A stretch of 64,000 nt of DNA from Plantago ovata (Eukaryota; Streptophyta; Magnoliopsida; Lamiales; Plantaginaceae): assembly GCA_028274465.1 (NCBI GenBank), contig CM051456.1, positions 88,770,753-88,834,752 of the forward strand. Direction: 5' to 3'. Below, piece after piece: positions 30,503-41,570 of the stretch; the stretch's first letter is position 1, and the number at the start of each line of letters is the position of its first letter. The notes under the pieces were generated by a model that saw only the letters and a list, made by a program, of their open reading frames with translations, did no database searches and was not told the DNA's origin. The translations under genes and the position numbers were made by a program.

Positions 30503-33500
30503 TCATTCATCTCTAGTACGAGACTGAGAAAATTTGGAGGAATCATTATCTTCATTGTCATCGCTCTCGGCGTCCATAGCATCATGAGCAGCTTGTTCCA
30601 TTTCCGCAGCAGCAGCGGCATCGCGGAGAGCTCTTTCGCAGTCTTTAAGATGTAGCTTATAGCTAAACCAAGGAAGAGGAGCAAAGGGATCCTTGTTGAG
30701 CTCGGTCACCGTTGGGAACGCAGGAATAAAAAAGTTGTGCTTAAAGGAGCTTTCAACTTCTCCAGCATCCCATTTCTCCGTGTCTTCAGCACGCCTACGG
30801 ATTTCTTCATCCTTACGAGACTCTTCAAAGGATTCACATAGGCTCTTGACCTCCTCGAACAAGCTATAACCTTCAGGTTTACCAATAACGGGGAAAGGAA
30901 GGTGTAGCCACTCCTTGTTCTGTTTCTCGTATTTAGTAAAAGGCATGATGTACCAGTGACGGAGAACATCCGGAATAAAGCCAGGAAGACGGTAGTAAGG
31001 TGGGGAGAATTTCAAAGTTTCCGTCTCACTAGCAACACAACGGATGAACTCGCACTTCCCAAGATCTGCATCATTGAATGCGGGAATCATGTCATCTTCC
31101 TTACCACCAGGTCCTTTGAAAATTTCGAGCCATTTGCTTCCCAGTCAATGTCTTTTGGAATCAATCCACTAAGCTCAAGTTGTCCAAGGGCTGCGTTGAA
31201 ACCGTGAATCCTAGCAGCATCATACCCGAGTGATTGAGCATATTGGAAGGAGATGCTCTTCATGAAATCTTGGACCGAATCAATCCGCAAAGCGAGGAAG
31301 CCGGAGATTAACGCGGAGTGAAAATGGGACAGCATGTTCGTCATACAACCAAAGCTATCTTGTTGATCCTTGATCAATTCCAAGCATCCATTAACTTCAG
31401 CTTGGCGAGCATCATACAAGCCCTGAAGGTTCGTCAGCTCCTCCCGCAGCTTGTTTGTTTCAAGAACTTGCTTCCGAAGCTCTGTCACTTCCGCTTCAAG
31501 ACGTGCCATTTGCTCCAACTTCTTTTCGGCAGCCTTCAAGTCCATTTGTTCCTTCACCAGTTTGTCCATCAGAGCAATTCGGGCAACTTCCGAATCATGG
31601 AGATCACTTTCCAAAGTAGACTTGTGTCCTTTGGAGGCGACTTCAATGCTCTTCACTACAAGGGAGAGCTGCGAGACAAGAAAACTTGGATAAGTAAAGG
31701 ATAAGTAAAATGAGGTCTAGAAGAAAAGGGATAAGAATAGGTACGAACCTTAGAGAGAGCATCACCAAGCATGTTGACACGCGCAAACTCATCAAGAGTA
31801 GCGAGTTGCGCAACTTCCGTGTCATAGTCGAACTGAGCGTCATCCGGGCCATAAACTTGATGCGATTCAGCTCTACGTTTCTTAAGTTTCTGTGGTACTT
31901 CAACCACAACCTGTTTGTTCTTTCCAGTTGGATCGAGAGGAACTTCGCTGGACTTCGGCTTGCTAACGGCTTTAGCAGCCTTGAAGGAGTCACCCATGAA
32001 TTTCTTAGTGGTGACCGACAAGCCAGGATCAGCAGCAACAGTTTGCTCCACCTCCATTAGGTCAAGATCATCCTTTTCAACTTCAGGATGATCAGGGGCT
32101 GAAGGATTGTTTCCGCCGCTTGAAGGAACAGAAGCTTTGGAAGTTTTTGAGGTGGGATTCTTGAACATCTTCTCTTGGAGACGTTGCTCCCTCTTCTTTT
32201 GCTTATCCAAGGCTTTCTTGGCATCACTGCGCCTTCGAACCTCTTCCGGGTCAAGGTTCTTGGGGGTAGTTTCCATTTCTTGAGCGGGCAACTTCAGCAA
32301 GGCCCTTCGCTCTTCTTCTTCCCTCCAAGCAACTCCACTTTTTGGAAAGGCCTGTGGAAAGATAATACGTTGTTTCGTATCACCAGTGCGTAGTTTAGCA
32401 CGCCTTTCTTCAGCCCTTTTGGCTTCAACAGCTTGTTTCAATCGTCTTGCTTCAGCCATCAGGTAATCAAGCCAAGAGTCTGCATCAACAAAAGGAAATG
32501 GGGTTAATAAACAAAAGTAACACAAGAAGTTTAGCTAAAAAACTTGATACTTTTAAGAGAAATACCAAAAGTTTCATTTTTATAAGGACCAAGTTCTACT
32601 GGAGCAGTAAGACCAGCAAGAGCTGGAAGAGGTTGCATGGTAAGGACGCAGAAGAAATATTTGTCTGGGTTCTTCTGCTTGCTCCTTTCCTTCATGTCCA
32701 TAGCCCATTGAGACCAGTTGCCTCGGACGGGACGATAATCAGCAGGTTGTTCCTTATTAAAAGTATAACGAACGTTGAAAAGTCGCCTAGCATGGATCGA
32801 TTGGCCGATTTTTAACTTATAGCGATAATAAAAGTAATGCCCCCACCACGCAACACCCAGAGTTAACATTCTGATAAATGAAGTAAAGGTTCTTCCGTGG
32901 CTTGAACATCAAGAAATGCGCGGTATCGGATATCGCAACATGGAAAAGTTGACGAAAGTTAGCGAAAGAGATCTCCTGCTTCCAATGGTGCATAAATACT
33001 CCGAAGCACAATAAGTTTGTGAGTGAATTAGGAATTACTTGCATAGGAGTAATATCTAATTCACGGAAGATGGCTTCAAAAGCTTCGCACATAGGTAAAT
33101 GCCACCCGAGTTCAAGAGCGACGACGAAGCAAGAGAGAGCTCCAGCAGGACAGTTGTAAAGACCATCTTTTTCACCAGGAGCAATCAGCTCAATATCATC
33201 GGGTATTGCGAATTTCCTCCGGAGCTCAGGAAGATGCTTTCCTAAACCTTTGAAGCTATGGTAGGGATCCACTCATCTTCATTGACCTCGAGTGTTTCAT
33301 CGTACAGATGAATATCATCCCGGAGTCGAGCATAACGGGCTTTGATAGCGGGCTTTAGATGGTTCGGAACAGGGAATAAAGCTCCACGAAACTGACGAAC
33401 TTCGCCTTGCAAGTTTCCCCCATTGGCATTTCCTTGAGCTGCATCATCTCCACCCTCCCCTTGGACAACTGCCCGAACTTCACGAAGGGGAACGACTTGA

Positions 33501-33760
33501 TGAATAACTCCCACCGTCGTGATATCGTCAAAAGCGGAAGGATGGTGTCTTGAGGAACTCGGACCAGCTTCATTCAAACGGTGGGAAGGAGAAACGTTTC
33601 CTCCAACGTCCACGTCAGACCCGGAAAATCCATCAGAAGAAGATGAGGAAGAAGTATCGTTGTCGGATGAATCGTCACTTCCATAGTCAGAAGAGACAAT
33701 GACGGTGATCTCAGGACGGTTTTCATGCGTGTCACCATCGTTAGGTCTAAACTCGGACAT
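30503..33760 (-). pseudogene. Antisense gene of the Tat element (Transposase_28-like, PF04195 type), spliced, with frameshifts
   Basis: The minus-strand gene starts MSEFRPNDGD at 33760. An acidic, Ser-rich N-part (DDSSDNDTSSSSSSDGFSGS) is followed by a domain reading LPELRRKFAIPDDIELIAPG, LYNCPAGALSCFVVALELGW and ITPMQVIPNSLTNLLCFGVF. This matches what is known as the putative gypsy-type transposon family (Transposase_28). Later parts are a charged coiled coil (31656-31100) and a C-terminal domain ending SQSRTRDE at 30503. Introns fit at about 32569-32483 (TTTTGGTATTTC to TTGATGCAG) and 31749-31673. Small shifts near 33260, 32850 and 31130 break the frame. Such antisense ORFs after pol are known in Tat elements; their role is unknown. 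Confidence 0.7.
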
Positions 33761-34190
33761 CCTAAAAATAACAAGTAAAAGAAAAAGGATTTAAAGTGAT
33801 AGTCCGAGGGTCAATTTAGGTATGTTTCGATACAAACCTAGGGTTACTCAGTAACAACTTGACCACGAAAAAGATGAGATTTTGACAAGTAATAGCAAGA
33901 TAAGAAAAAGGGAGGAACCTGAATGAGAAGGTTGAAAAGTTCCGAGTTTGAAATTGATGACAGTGACTCGGTGAAGTATCAACGAGGCGAAAGCTGCAAT
34001 AGGAGAATAAATAAGAAAAGGGCAGAACAGATAAAAAGAAGGAAGAAATACAAGAGAAAATTTCGTTTCGTACCTTGGGAAAGCTGAAGTTACGATTCAA
34101 GATTTCTTCCGAAGCAAACAACGTGCGGTTTTGCAATATGTCTCTCTTACTTTCTCTCTCTAGAATGGAGTAAATGAGAGAGCGACAGGG

Positions 34191-34200
34191 CTATTTATAG
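34191..34200 (-). promoter_or_regulatory. TATA box of the antisense gene
   Basis: CTATAAATAG on the minus strand lies about 430 bp before the ATG. Between them two 5' UTR introns can be read: donor CCCAAGGTACGAAA near 34075 with acceptor CTATTGCAG near 33995, and donor ATTCAGGTTCC near 33920 with acceptor TATTTTTAG just before the ATG. Confidence 0.6.
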
Positions 34201-34609
34201 GAAAGGGCAAAATTGGGAAGCCCAATCGACACGCCCGTTGACTTCAAATCTGAGTCGTTCATTGATCCACGATCAAGGGACAGGATGACGACAACGCGAG
34301 GAATTACTGTACAATCCTTATGGGGTAACTGAAGGGGAATGAACACTTCCCGACTGTTGAAGACACGGAAGTTTAAGAAGACGCAGAGACTAAGAAGAAT
34401 AGTTTGAATTTATAAATCTATGGGAAGAGCTCCAAAAAATTGCAGGTAAAAAATACATGCATATGCATACACTTAGACACGGAAGACGAACGCGCGTTTA
34501 AGATATTCACATATAGACACGGTAAGGAATTGCATACACGCATCATTATCATGAAAAAGGTAAATGGATGACTCAAACCATGGATCTAATATGAGAAACA
34601 AACCAAGAT
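34201..34609. other. Non-coding stretch between antisense promoter and array 4
   Basis: No gene is seen. ACGGAAG-like heptamers are frequent (for example 34369, 34480, 34617). Confidence 0.5.
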
Positions 34610-34945
34610 GTGGTACGGAAAGGAGCCTACCCCGGAAATATTACCAAAGCGGAAAAGAAGACAAAAGCCCATAAAAGGCCCATCATAGTTACGGACATAA
34701 GCTCTAGTACAATATGATCGAGGCATGGCACGGAAGACTTCTACAACGGAAATTTTCAAAACTCTTAACACGGATGTTTTACAAGCGAAAAAGAAGACAA
34801 AAGCCCATAAAAGGCCCATCATAGCTACGGACATAAGCTCTAGTACAATATGATCGAGGCATGGCACGGAAGACCTCTACCACGGAAGTTTTTAAAATTC
34901 CTACCACGGATGTTTTAAAAGCGGAAAAGAAGACAAAGCCCGTAA
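34610..34945 (+). repeat. Tandem array 4 of the Tat element (about 137-bp units, two full copies plus part)
   Basis: The unit AAAGAAGACAAAAGCCCATA … AGCTCTAGTACAATATGATC … GGCATGGCACGGAAGAC starts near 34652 and 34789. A partial third starts near 34926. Confidence 0.88.
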
Positions 34946-34980
34946 ACAGGCTATAAGTGAAGAGTACTACGGAAGAAATT

Positions 34981-35139
34981 GAGAATAGTTCCGAATCATC
35001 TCCTACGGAGATATTCCAAAACTACGGGGACATATGTTGATATTGGGAATATGTCCAGTTCGTGTAAAAGCGTTATTACTTGAACCACTATAGTTTCGAA
35101 CTATCTTCTGCTAAGATACCTCAAAACTACGGGGACATA
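34981..35139 (+). repeat. Duplicated polypurine tract and LTR-start segment
   Basis: The phrase CAAAACTACGGGGACATA followed by TGTTGATA occurs at about 35017-35042 and again at 35122-35147, about 105 bp apart. The second is the true 3' LTR start. The first continues TTGGGAATATGTCCAG, which resembles the LTR fragment at 56889. Confidence 0.75.
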
Positions 35140-35904
35140 TGTTGATAAGGAAAATATGTCTACGCTCTTACCCGAACCGAAGAATATAGAGCGTCGGAGC
35201 AGGCGAACCAAGCAAGTAGAAAGATGCGAATTAATGTCTGTACTTCACCATCGCGTGTTCCGCATCACGAAGAATTCCGCATCACCAGGCTAATGAAAGT
35301 TGGTCAAGCTCGAATGTTCACACGGAAGATTCAATGGTGCGGATCGGTGTATGGAAAAGTGTAGAACGCGTTAAGCGAGTCTACATCAGGTTAAATTATC
35401 CTTACATAATGTTATTCCGTACCACTGTCTCTACTTCACTTGTATGGTTGAAAGTCATAACAGGGAACATGACCAAGGGAACGAATCAAGGAGTCAGAGC
35501 GCGCTGACACAAAGGACTAGAAGTATCAGGAAAGTACACCCGGGTGGGCCTGGGCCAAGCCCATAAATATCACTAGATGGGCCAATACAACCATGTGGAT
35601 GAATAAGAAGACGACAGATGGCGCAAGAGGATTGGACCGACTTAGAATTGACCAATACCTATAAAAGGGCACCAATTTCAAGATCAAAGTAAGCAATCTC
35701 ATTTATTTACATTAATTGCATTCTGACAAGGAGAGTCTTCAGCTCCCTTCAAGTAAAGTCTCATTCCGGTTTGACTTAGGCAAACCGGTATAACGCCACT
35801 CCACGTGCATTTGGACAATCATAGGTACGGAAGAAGTTAAAGCGTGAGGTACTGAGGATTCAAAGAGCACTCGAGGAAGCTATTGGTTTAGTATTGTTTT
35901 GGGA
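35140..35904 (+). repeat. 3' LTR of the Tat element
   Basis: It follows the polypurine tract ACTACGGGGACATA and is followed by CTATG, a likely target duplication, and SUVH-flank sequence. The end is set by that duplication and uncertain by about 10 bases. Confidence 0.85.
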
Positions 35905-35909
35905 CTATG

Positions 35910-37302
35910 GTGACGTAAAAAATGGAACAGGAAGAAGATAAAAAAAGAGCTTGAATGGAGGGGCTTCATCATTTAAGCCATTTGAGCAGCTCCATCTTCA
36001 TCAATTGTAAAAGCAACAAATATCTCTCCAGAACCATGTACTTTTACTGGAGTTCCACTGAAAAGAGGTAGAAGAAGAAAACTTAACCGCTAATACAGCC
36101 TTCTATGCACACGCTAGAACCACATTTGCAATATTTCTTCTTAATGTTGCCACTCTTATCGAAAACTTTGTCAATCTCATAGTTATAATCATACGAAAGC
36201 CCTTTTAGAGCACGGATGTTCTTGGAGGCAAAGAACATAATATGCGGCATCCTCTTATCATCATGATCATACAGAACTTCCTGTGCAAAAATATTGGGAG
36301 AGCAATGATGGTTAATAAATCTCCCAATATTACCATGTACTGCAGCATCAATGGCAAATCCATCTCTTTTCGCGTCATCAATGAATATATCAAATAGATA
36401 TTCATCGTTGCTTCTTCATCCGCCTCACTGTCTTGCAGCAACTCACCTACATATTCAGATATAAAACTTCCGAATGGAATGTTGCTTCGTGATCTTAGAC
36501 CCCACCCCATTAATTCGGTCTTGAAAACCTCAAGTTCATGTTTCGGACCATGTTGGCTCAATCTATTCATGCAAGTAGGGGGGGGGCATTTGCACTGGGG
36601 GCCGCACTCATGAACAATAGATTTTGCCTTAACATTGCTTCCCTCTTCATTGTACGGAATTTCACCTCCATTCTTCATAATGCAATGACATGGATGTAAA
36701 TCTGAACATCCATTGATGCAGTCGCATCCGATCAGCTCTGTTTGCTCCGTCCATTTTGGATAAACCATGTCCGTCATGTAAGCAAAAGGGGAAGGCATAT
36801 CGCCATCCACGCTGTTCAAAACAGGAATTTGGCTTTCTCTTTACCATCTGATATGTCATCTAACACACACACACCCACGGAAGATAACAATTTTCTTGAA
36901 CTTTCAGTTGTTTGTTGAGGTTTTTCTTGGTCGGACAACCTGTGCAATTCGAACCTGAACACTTTATAATGTTTATCTATCTCTTCCCAATATCTTTTGA
37001 CATTGTACAGTCCATCATAGACATACTCACATTTGTCGTTGTCTACGGTAGACTTATATGTAACTCTAACCGGATACCCCATTTCCATAGCATTCACCAA
37101 GGCAAGATTACCCTTTTTAAGTTTTTGGTCCACAATTGTCTTACTGGACGTTGAATATCCACCTTGTCCGCAGTAAATTAGAACATCATCTGTTTTGACA
37201 TGGTTCTTGTAGCGGCCAGAATGCACAATTCTAGTCGCAATCTTTTTCCCATCAAGATCCACAAAGTATACGCCAGATACATTTTCGCAATGTAAGCCAG
37301 TG
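35910..37302 (-). pseudogene. SUVH-like histone H3K9 methyltransferase, 3' half only (left duplicate)
   Basis: Minus strand. It starts abruptly within the SRA-YDG domain (ITGLHCENVSGVYF, then VIDQKLKKGN-like VDQKLKKGNLALVNAM and YVYDGLYNVKRYWEE). It continues through the pre-SET zinc cluster (CDCINGCSDLHPCHC, HECGPQCKCPPPTCMNR) into SET (GWGLRSRSNIPFGSFISEYVGEL) with INHHCSPN and post-SET read in another frame. Lesions: the frameshift after DGKEKA (also in the right copy) and a private one-base deletion near 36411 in SET (TTCTTCATCC versus TTCTTTCATCC). The 5' end is fused to a truncated Harbinger at 37303, which creates a chimeric open frame to 37391. It cannot be functional. Confidence 0.88.
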
Positions 37303-38397
37303 ATCTCTCTCATACACATACCCCATCCTTCAACCAACCCACCACAACACCAAAAACCACAGTTATCCATGACCACCCACCATCCAATCAATTCAATTTA
37401 TTTGATTTTTTATTTTCTTATTATCATTTAATAATTATAATATAATAGTTGTATATTATTATAAAATTAATGTATTAATCTAGAAAAGTTCTCTAATTTT
37501 CCGAAATAACAAATTAAGCATTATTATATTAATAAAGTACAACCATTACTAAAGGAAAAAATTAATATTACAATATTTTTATAAATTGATTACAACGAAA
37601 AACATGAAATGCAGAATTATGAAAAAACGAAATAAAAATACATATTTAGTCCTCGTCATTGAAATTCTCCCATATGTGCTCAATCAAGTCGTTCATAAGT
37701 TCCTTGTGCGCCTCTCTGTTCCGAAGTTGATCCCTGTTAGTCATATACTGGGCAACACTTGCAATTCGTTCCGTGGAGAAGTTGAAAATGAGATCCACAT
37801 AGCCTTCTTCAGGCTCTTCTTGGTTGACCTGTCTCGTCCGATCATTCATAAATTCTTTGGGATCGGTATAGTTCAAATAAGTGTCTCTTTCATCCTCCAC
37901 TATCATATTGTGCATGATGATACACGCATGCATAATTGTCCCCATGGCATGTCGATCCCATAGAAAACATGGATATTTTATAAATGCGAATCGAGCTTGT
38001 AGAACACCAAATGCCCGTTCAACATCTTTCCTAACAGACTCTTGATGTTGAGCAAATAACTTGTGCTTACGGACAATAGGAGACTTGATAGATTTGACAA
38101 ATGCAGCCCATGCTGGATATATGCCATCAGTGAGGTAATACCCCATATTTCTTTGTCGGCCGTTAATGGTGTAATTGACTTTCGGTGCACAGCCTGCTAA
38201 AATATCATCGAAAATAGGTGATTTGTTTAGCACATTAATATCATTGTTTGTACCTGGGGATCCAAAAAATGCATGCCAAATCCATAGGTCTTCGGATGCA
38301 ACAGCTTCCAAAATAATCGTTGGTTTCCCACTTCTTCATTGATACTGCCCTGCCCAAGCAGTCGGACAATTCTTCCATTCCCAGTGCATGCAATCAA
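37303..38397 (-). mobile_element. PIF/Harbinger transposon 3, left part (5' end truncated)
   Basis: It begins inside the left subterminal region (TCTCTCATACACATACCCC), lacking about 65 bp including the inverted repeat and TTA. It runs into the transposase C-terminal half (37646-38397), where copia sequence interrupts it after ATCAA. The rest is at 48461-50925. Confidence 0.9.
37646..38397 (-). pseudogene. Harbinger transposase, element 3, C-terminal half
   Basis: It carries the second Asp (SPGTNNDINVLNKSPIF) and Glu (ERAFGVLQARFAF) of the DDE triad and the normal C-terminus. A small lesion lies near 38338 (CTTCTTCATTGATAC). It is separated from its N-terminal half by the copia insertion. Confidence 0.9.
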
Positions 38398-40493
38398 TGA
38401 TAGTGTACATGTCCTAGAGACAGTCCTTACTAAGGGCATGGTGCCCTTGTAGAGGATATATATGTACTATTACACAGGTCAACGTAATATAATATATGTT
38501 TGTTTCATTTTACTGTTGAGTATTGCTTTCATATTTATATTACACCAGGCTGCAGCATGTCATATCTATATTGCTGTCTGTATTGATACTGAACATGTCC
38601 CCTCGGATAGATGACCGATCACACAGTTAGTGGGAGCTATGTGAGTTATCATCTATCCCAAACTCTCCCTAGTCGTGGTACATCTCGGATGTGGGGGTCT
38701 GAATGAACCTGACAAGACTAGTATGCGTGGAGGTTATACTTGTTGGAGCAAGTGTGAGCCGATCCCACGGCCACGGAACGGATTGTTGGACAATCAAGGA
38801 ACGTTCCCATAACTGCGCATAGTTGTTCGAAGAAGCTTTATCGAACAATGGAAGTACTCACCGGACACTCCCATCGATGTATACTCTACACCGACGTGTC
38901 TATGGGAACCGGTGAGTTGTCGAAGTGATGCCATTCGTCCTTTGCACTTACAGGACTTTATCATCACATTTGTTGCTCCATATCCTTGGTGGACCCGTCG
39001 ATGTCAGCTCTGAATAAGCAGTTGACCTAAGACACGATCCAGGATTATGGCTAAATACAAATGGGGGTGATAAGTGATTCTGTGAAGGATTCATCTCTCA
39101 AGTGTAGCACAGGAGAGTACTGCTCATAGTCTGCATAGTTGTGTTGGTAAAGTCACTGGCCAGTGCAAATGATATATTATGATGGTCATAAGTATATCTT
39201 AACCAAACAACTCCCTGAGACGCCCGTGGATGTATTATTGGGATAGACACTTCATCGATCCTAGATACATTCGAGCAATTCAGATGAAGGGACGTTACCA
39301 TCGCGGCGTTGAGCGCAACAGGCTTCGCAACGAAAGGGTTAGCTTTGAGAAACCTCTCAAACGTCCTCACGTATTAATATTGCAAATGGAACCGTTTAGG
39401 AATTCCATGTTGCCTAGTCTAGGACTTGCTTAATACGGTGAGGCCCTATGGGTCACACTATGTGGTGATTCAGCCTATCAGGATATCCTTGAAGATGAAT
39501 CGCAATTAATTTGGAATTAATTGTGATTGATGGATTATAATTGATTTGGAATTAATTATAATAATTGGTGTCAATTAATGATTTGGAATTATTAATTGAA
39601 TTGGCTAATTAATTGTATTTTATGTAAATACAATTAAAGATTATATTTTGGAAATATAATGGAGGTTTGATTGTAAAGGATATGTTAATTTAGAATTAAC
39701 ATATGCACTTGGGCAGAATCTACTTGGAGTTTGGATTGCCTTAGAAATATAAGTGGGTCCCAAAAGTGGGACCCACCTCCCGTAGGACAAGCGCGCGTGC
39801 GCGTGGCTGAGTAGGGGAAGGAGTTCGACTCCTTCCTCTATTAGAAGTCCAAGGGATAAGTTAGATTTTCCTGATTAAGTTTTGATTTGATTGGGAATGA
39901 ATCTAGACTTGATATTGGTTTCCTTGTGCGATAAGAATTAGATTCTTATTCCTTTACGAAGTCTAATTGCTTATGCTTTAGGCTTCTATAGACTACTATA
40001 TATAGTGGACTATTAGAGAGAGTTTTATACACAGTTTTGAACACAGTTTCAGAAATAGACTTTCACAGTCTTCCTACCCAGTTTTCTTAGAGAAAATAAA
40101 AACTCTCCCCTCCTCCCCTTAGCCTCACGCGCGCGCACACCGCCATCGGAGGGAATTGCCGCCCCGTCTTCTTGGTCACATAAAGAATATCCTAGAATTC
40201 TTCCGATAGGTTGTTCATCCGTGGATACCAAGGTTGAGGTTCTAGGAGCTGGAAACTAACTCTTATTGTCTTGCAGATATACGGAGTATTGTAGATATCT
40301 TCGACTTCGACGAAGGAGAAGATACACCGGAATATTACGAAGACTTGGAAGCTGCTTCGGAAGTAAGGTTAGTCTTCTAATTGACGTGTTTATATATATA
40401 CGACATATGCATAATCAATTAACCAGTATGTTAAGAAAATTTTTAAAATTCCGCTGCGTACCCTAGGGGTAAATCTGACCATATTTTCTTACA
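38398..40493 (+). repeat. 5' LTR of the copia element (2096 bp)
   Basis: It matches 46363-48460. It includes an AT-rich direct-repeat zone with AATTAATT(G/A)TGATT-like phrases (39495-39640). Confidence 0.95.
39997..40004 (+). promoter_or_regulatory. TATA box of the copia 5' LTR
   Basis: CTACTATATATAGTGGAC contains TATATATA. In the 3' LTR the same place reads CTATATGTAG, so only the 5' LTR keeps the full box. Confidence 0.65.
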
Positions 40494-40494
40494 G

Positions 40495-40506
40495 TGGTAT
40501 CAGAGC
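40495..40506 (+). other. Primer-binding site, initiator tRNA-Met
   Basis: TGGTATCAGAGC lies one base after the LTR end. It is the usual copia primer site. Confidence 0.95.
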
Positions 40507-40674
40507 GAGGTTAATTGATTACGTATATACGTATATATATTGTATGATTTTGTAGATATGTGGATGCAATTGATTCTATGATGAATTCGATTTTCAAAAG
40601 TTTTGTTTTTTATATAAATTTAGAATTTATATTTTTCAAAAAAAAAAAAAAATTTTAATATATATATTTTTTGA

Positions 40675-40908
40675 CCGGGGCGGCTTGCGCGACGCAAGCG
40701 GCGGCCGGCGGCGCCTGCGGAGCAGGCGCCCGGGCGCTCGGGCGCCTGCGGTACCGCAGGCGCCCTGCCTGCGGCACGGGCACTAGGCGCCCGTGCCGCG
40801 GGCAGCGCCTGCGGACGCAGGTGCCCGGGGCCTGGGGCGTCGGGCGCCTGCACCCGCGGCGTCCGGTACCCGCGTGCCGGGGGCGCCGGGCGCCCGGGGC
40901 CGCGGGCA
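40675..40908 (+). repeat. GC-rich palindromic block in the copia leader
   Basis: This is about 230 bp of almost only G and C in an AT-rich setting. Perfect and near-perfect palindromes follow each other, such as GCGCCTGCGGAGCAGGCGC, GGCGCCTGCGGTACCGCAGG plus CGCC, and CACGGGCACTAGGCGCCCGTG. GGCGCC and CCTGCGG recur many times. It lies between the primer site and gag. Long Ala/Pro/Arg-rich frames read across it are side effects. Confidence 0.85.
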
Positions 40909-41384
40909 ATATATATATATATATATTTTCGGGTTGGACCCAAAATCGAATTTTGAAAGTTTTGAAGATTGAATTTTATATTTGGAATATAAATATGATT
41001 TAATTGTAATTGTTTTAAACTAGAGGCGTTAAATTTAATTAGTATAAAGCTAAAGGGCTTATTTGTAATTTATCAATTTATTGTTTATTGCAAATTAGTC
41101 CTTCTACTTTTGAATTTTAGATTTAACACCTCTAAGGTTTTTAAAATTACAATTAAGTCCTTCGGGTTTTCAAAAATTGCTACTTGGTCAATAGAATTTT
41201 CGAATGTTCACTCTAGTCCAAATTTTCAATTATTTCATAGAGATTATAAGTATGGGATTATAATTTTCATAATGAAATTATGAAGTCATTTGTCATCCAC
41301 ATAGGCTACTACTTGTTTCATATGCTCTATATGCTATTGTTTGACAATACATGTTTAAATACCATGTTTTTACATTCCGTTCGA

Positions 41385-41570
41385 CCGCTATGCATGCGAG
41401 GGTAGGCGGCGCCCTCTTATATGTCGGACCGCATATTTATGTATGGGTAGGCGGCACCCATTATATGCTTGACCGCGTTTAGAACTAGAATGGATAGGCG
41501 GCATCCATTACGTGTAGACCGTTCATGCATGATGGGTAGGCGGCGCCCTTATTTGTTTGTAGATGACTGA
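41385..41570 (+). repeat. Four degenerate tandem repeats in the copia leader (about 45 bp each)
   Basis: Units with GACCG…, a short variable part and GGGTAGGCGGCGCCC or similar occur at about 41389, 41430, 41480 and 41517. Each ends in an inverted GGGTAGGCGGCACCC-type hairpin. Further on, GCGACCTCG occurs at 41706 and 41785. Confidence 0.8.

Larger units (their letters stand above)
20660..35904 (+). mobile_element. Tat-clade Ty3/gypsy LTR retrotransposon, about 15.2 kb
   Basis: LTRs of about 756 and 765 bp start TGTTGATAAGG and differ at about a dozen or more places by eye. Internal order: gag, protease, RT, RNase H, a second archaeal-type RNase H and integrase. About 7.2 kb follows with tandem arrays and an antisense gene. 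The dual RNase H and the antisense ORF are known marks of the Tat group (Retand/Ogre relatives). CTATG before 20660 and again at 35905-35909 is a likely target duplication. LTR ends are uncertain by about 10 bases because the shared sequence runs on through CTATGGTGA. Pol has several nonsense or frameshift lesions, so this copy is not autonomous. Confidence 0.88.

Noticed and set aside
36205..36819. A functional SUVH gene in the left unit
   Set aside because: The SRA domain is truncated at the duplication junction and the SET domain is frameshifted.
39098..39433. Small frames repeated at 39098-39433 and 47063-47398
   Set aside because: They lie inside the two copia LTRs and are duplicated for that reason. 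No coding features.
40620..41003. Three overlapping Ala/Pro/Arg-rich frames on both strands
   Set aside because: They arise because the GC-rich palindromic block lacks stop codons. There is no start context, family match or codon pattern.
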